Positions 5,914 through 6,042 of a stretch of DNA of 6,042 nucleotides are shown piece after piece (position 1 is the stretch's first letter; every line of letters starts with the position of its first letter). A program made the position numbers and the translations under genes. The notes beneath the pieces are model-generated. The model was not told the origin of the DNA and did not search any database. It saw only the letters and a list, made by a program, of their open reading frames with translations. The DNA lies in contig DIKJ01000200.1 in the NCBI GenBank assembly GCA_002424525.1, positions 1 to 6,042 of the forward strand. Reading direction: 5' to 3'. This DNA is from Bacteroidales bacterium UBA5621 (GTDB lineage Bacteria > Bacteroidota > Bacteroidia > Bacteroidales > VadinHA17).

Positions 5914-6042
5914 ATGATATCGGATTATCGTTGCTTCTTCTGTCTGGTAAAATCCTTTGAAAAACTACTCGAGAAAGAATCTGTTTCACTCGAGGCAAAG
6001 AACCGCTTTGTCCTTGATATGGTAAGCCTTTATCTTGACCGG
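5914..6042 (+). CDS. DUF89/ARMT1-like protein, N-terminal part only
   Basis: An ATG at 5914 opens a frame that runs to the window edge, giving 43 residues so far. The start MISDYRCFFCLVKSFEKLL, with a CxxC at residues 7-10 followed by amphipathic helix, resembles the N-terminus of prokaryotic DUF89 proteins (ARMT1-like, AF1104 type). DUF89 members that have been characterised are metal-dependent phosphatases proposed to remove damaged sugar-phosphate metabolites. The catalytic residues lie beyond the window, so the call rests on the N-terminus and on my recollection that such genes occur next to MinD-like iron-sulfur ATPases. It begins 21 nt after the ATPase stop in the same direction, so it is probably co-transcribed. 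The 3' end is missing because of the window boundary, not because of a visible mutation. Confidence 0.6.
   Translation, partial: MISDYRCFFCLVKSFEKLLEKESVSLEAKNRFVLDMVSLYLDR

Overview
The window looks like chromosomal DNA of a Bacteroidota bacterium, probably an anaerobic or microaerophilic Bacteroidales-type lineage. This is inferred from four things: the start regions are AT-rich with little Shine-Dalgarno signal; there is a clean Bacteroidota-type promoter (TTTG, 20 nt, TATCTTTG) before the gene at 3718; the phosphoesterase has the three-domain layout common in that phylum; and the right half encodes iron-sulfur and metallocluster-carrier-like proteins typical of anaerobes. No tRNA, rRNA, CRISPR array, insertion sequence or origin was found, and no gene-free stretch exceeds 300 bases.

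Left part, minus strand (92-2295): two exported proteins that are probably co-transcribed. The first is a calcineurin-like metallophosphoesterase with an N-terminal beta-sandwich and a C-terminal accessory domain. The second, 47 nt downstream, is a small nitroreductase-fold protein with an N-terminal export signal. Middle (2439-3572, plus strand): a saccharopine-dehydrogenase-family NAD(P) oxidoreductase, divergent from the phosphoesterase across a 142-nt intergenic region.

Right part, plus strand (3718 to the window end): a compact apparent operon. It holds a DUF134-family helix-turn-helix protein with a zinc ribbon, a NifX/NafY-like cluster-binding protein, a DUF5320-like/NifX fusion whose frame is broken by one amber codon, a MinD/Mrp-like P-loop ATPase with two inserted [4Fe-4S] motifs, and the start of a DUF89/ARMT1-like gene cut by the window edge. 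The set resembles a metallocluster carrier or assembly module with its own regulator. No nitrogenase structural genes are visible, so the clients are unknown.

The two most notable signals are the single in-frame TAG at 4691-4693, after which 90 well-conserved codons continue in the same frame, and two perfect 9-bp inverted repeats (before the regulator gene and before the ATPase gene) that share a GTGATYA half-site and could be operators for the DUF134 protein.
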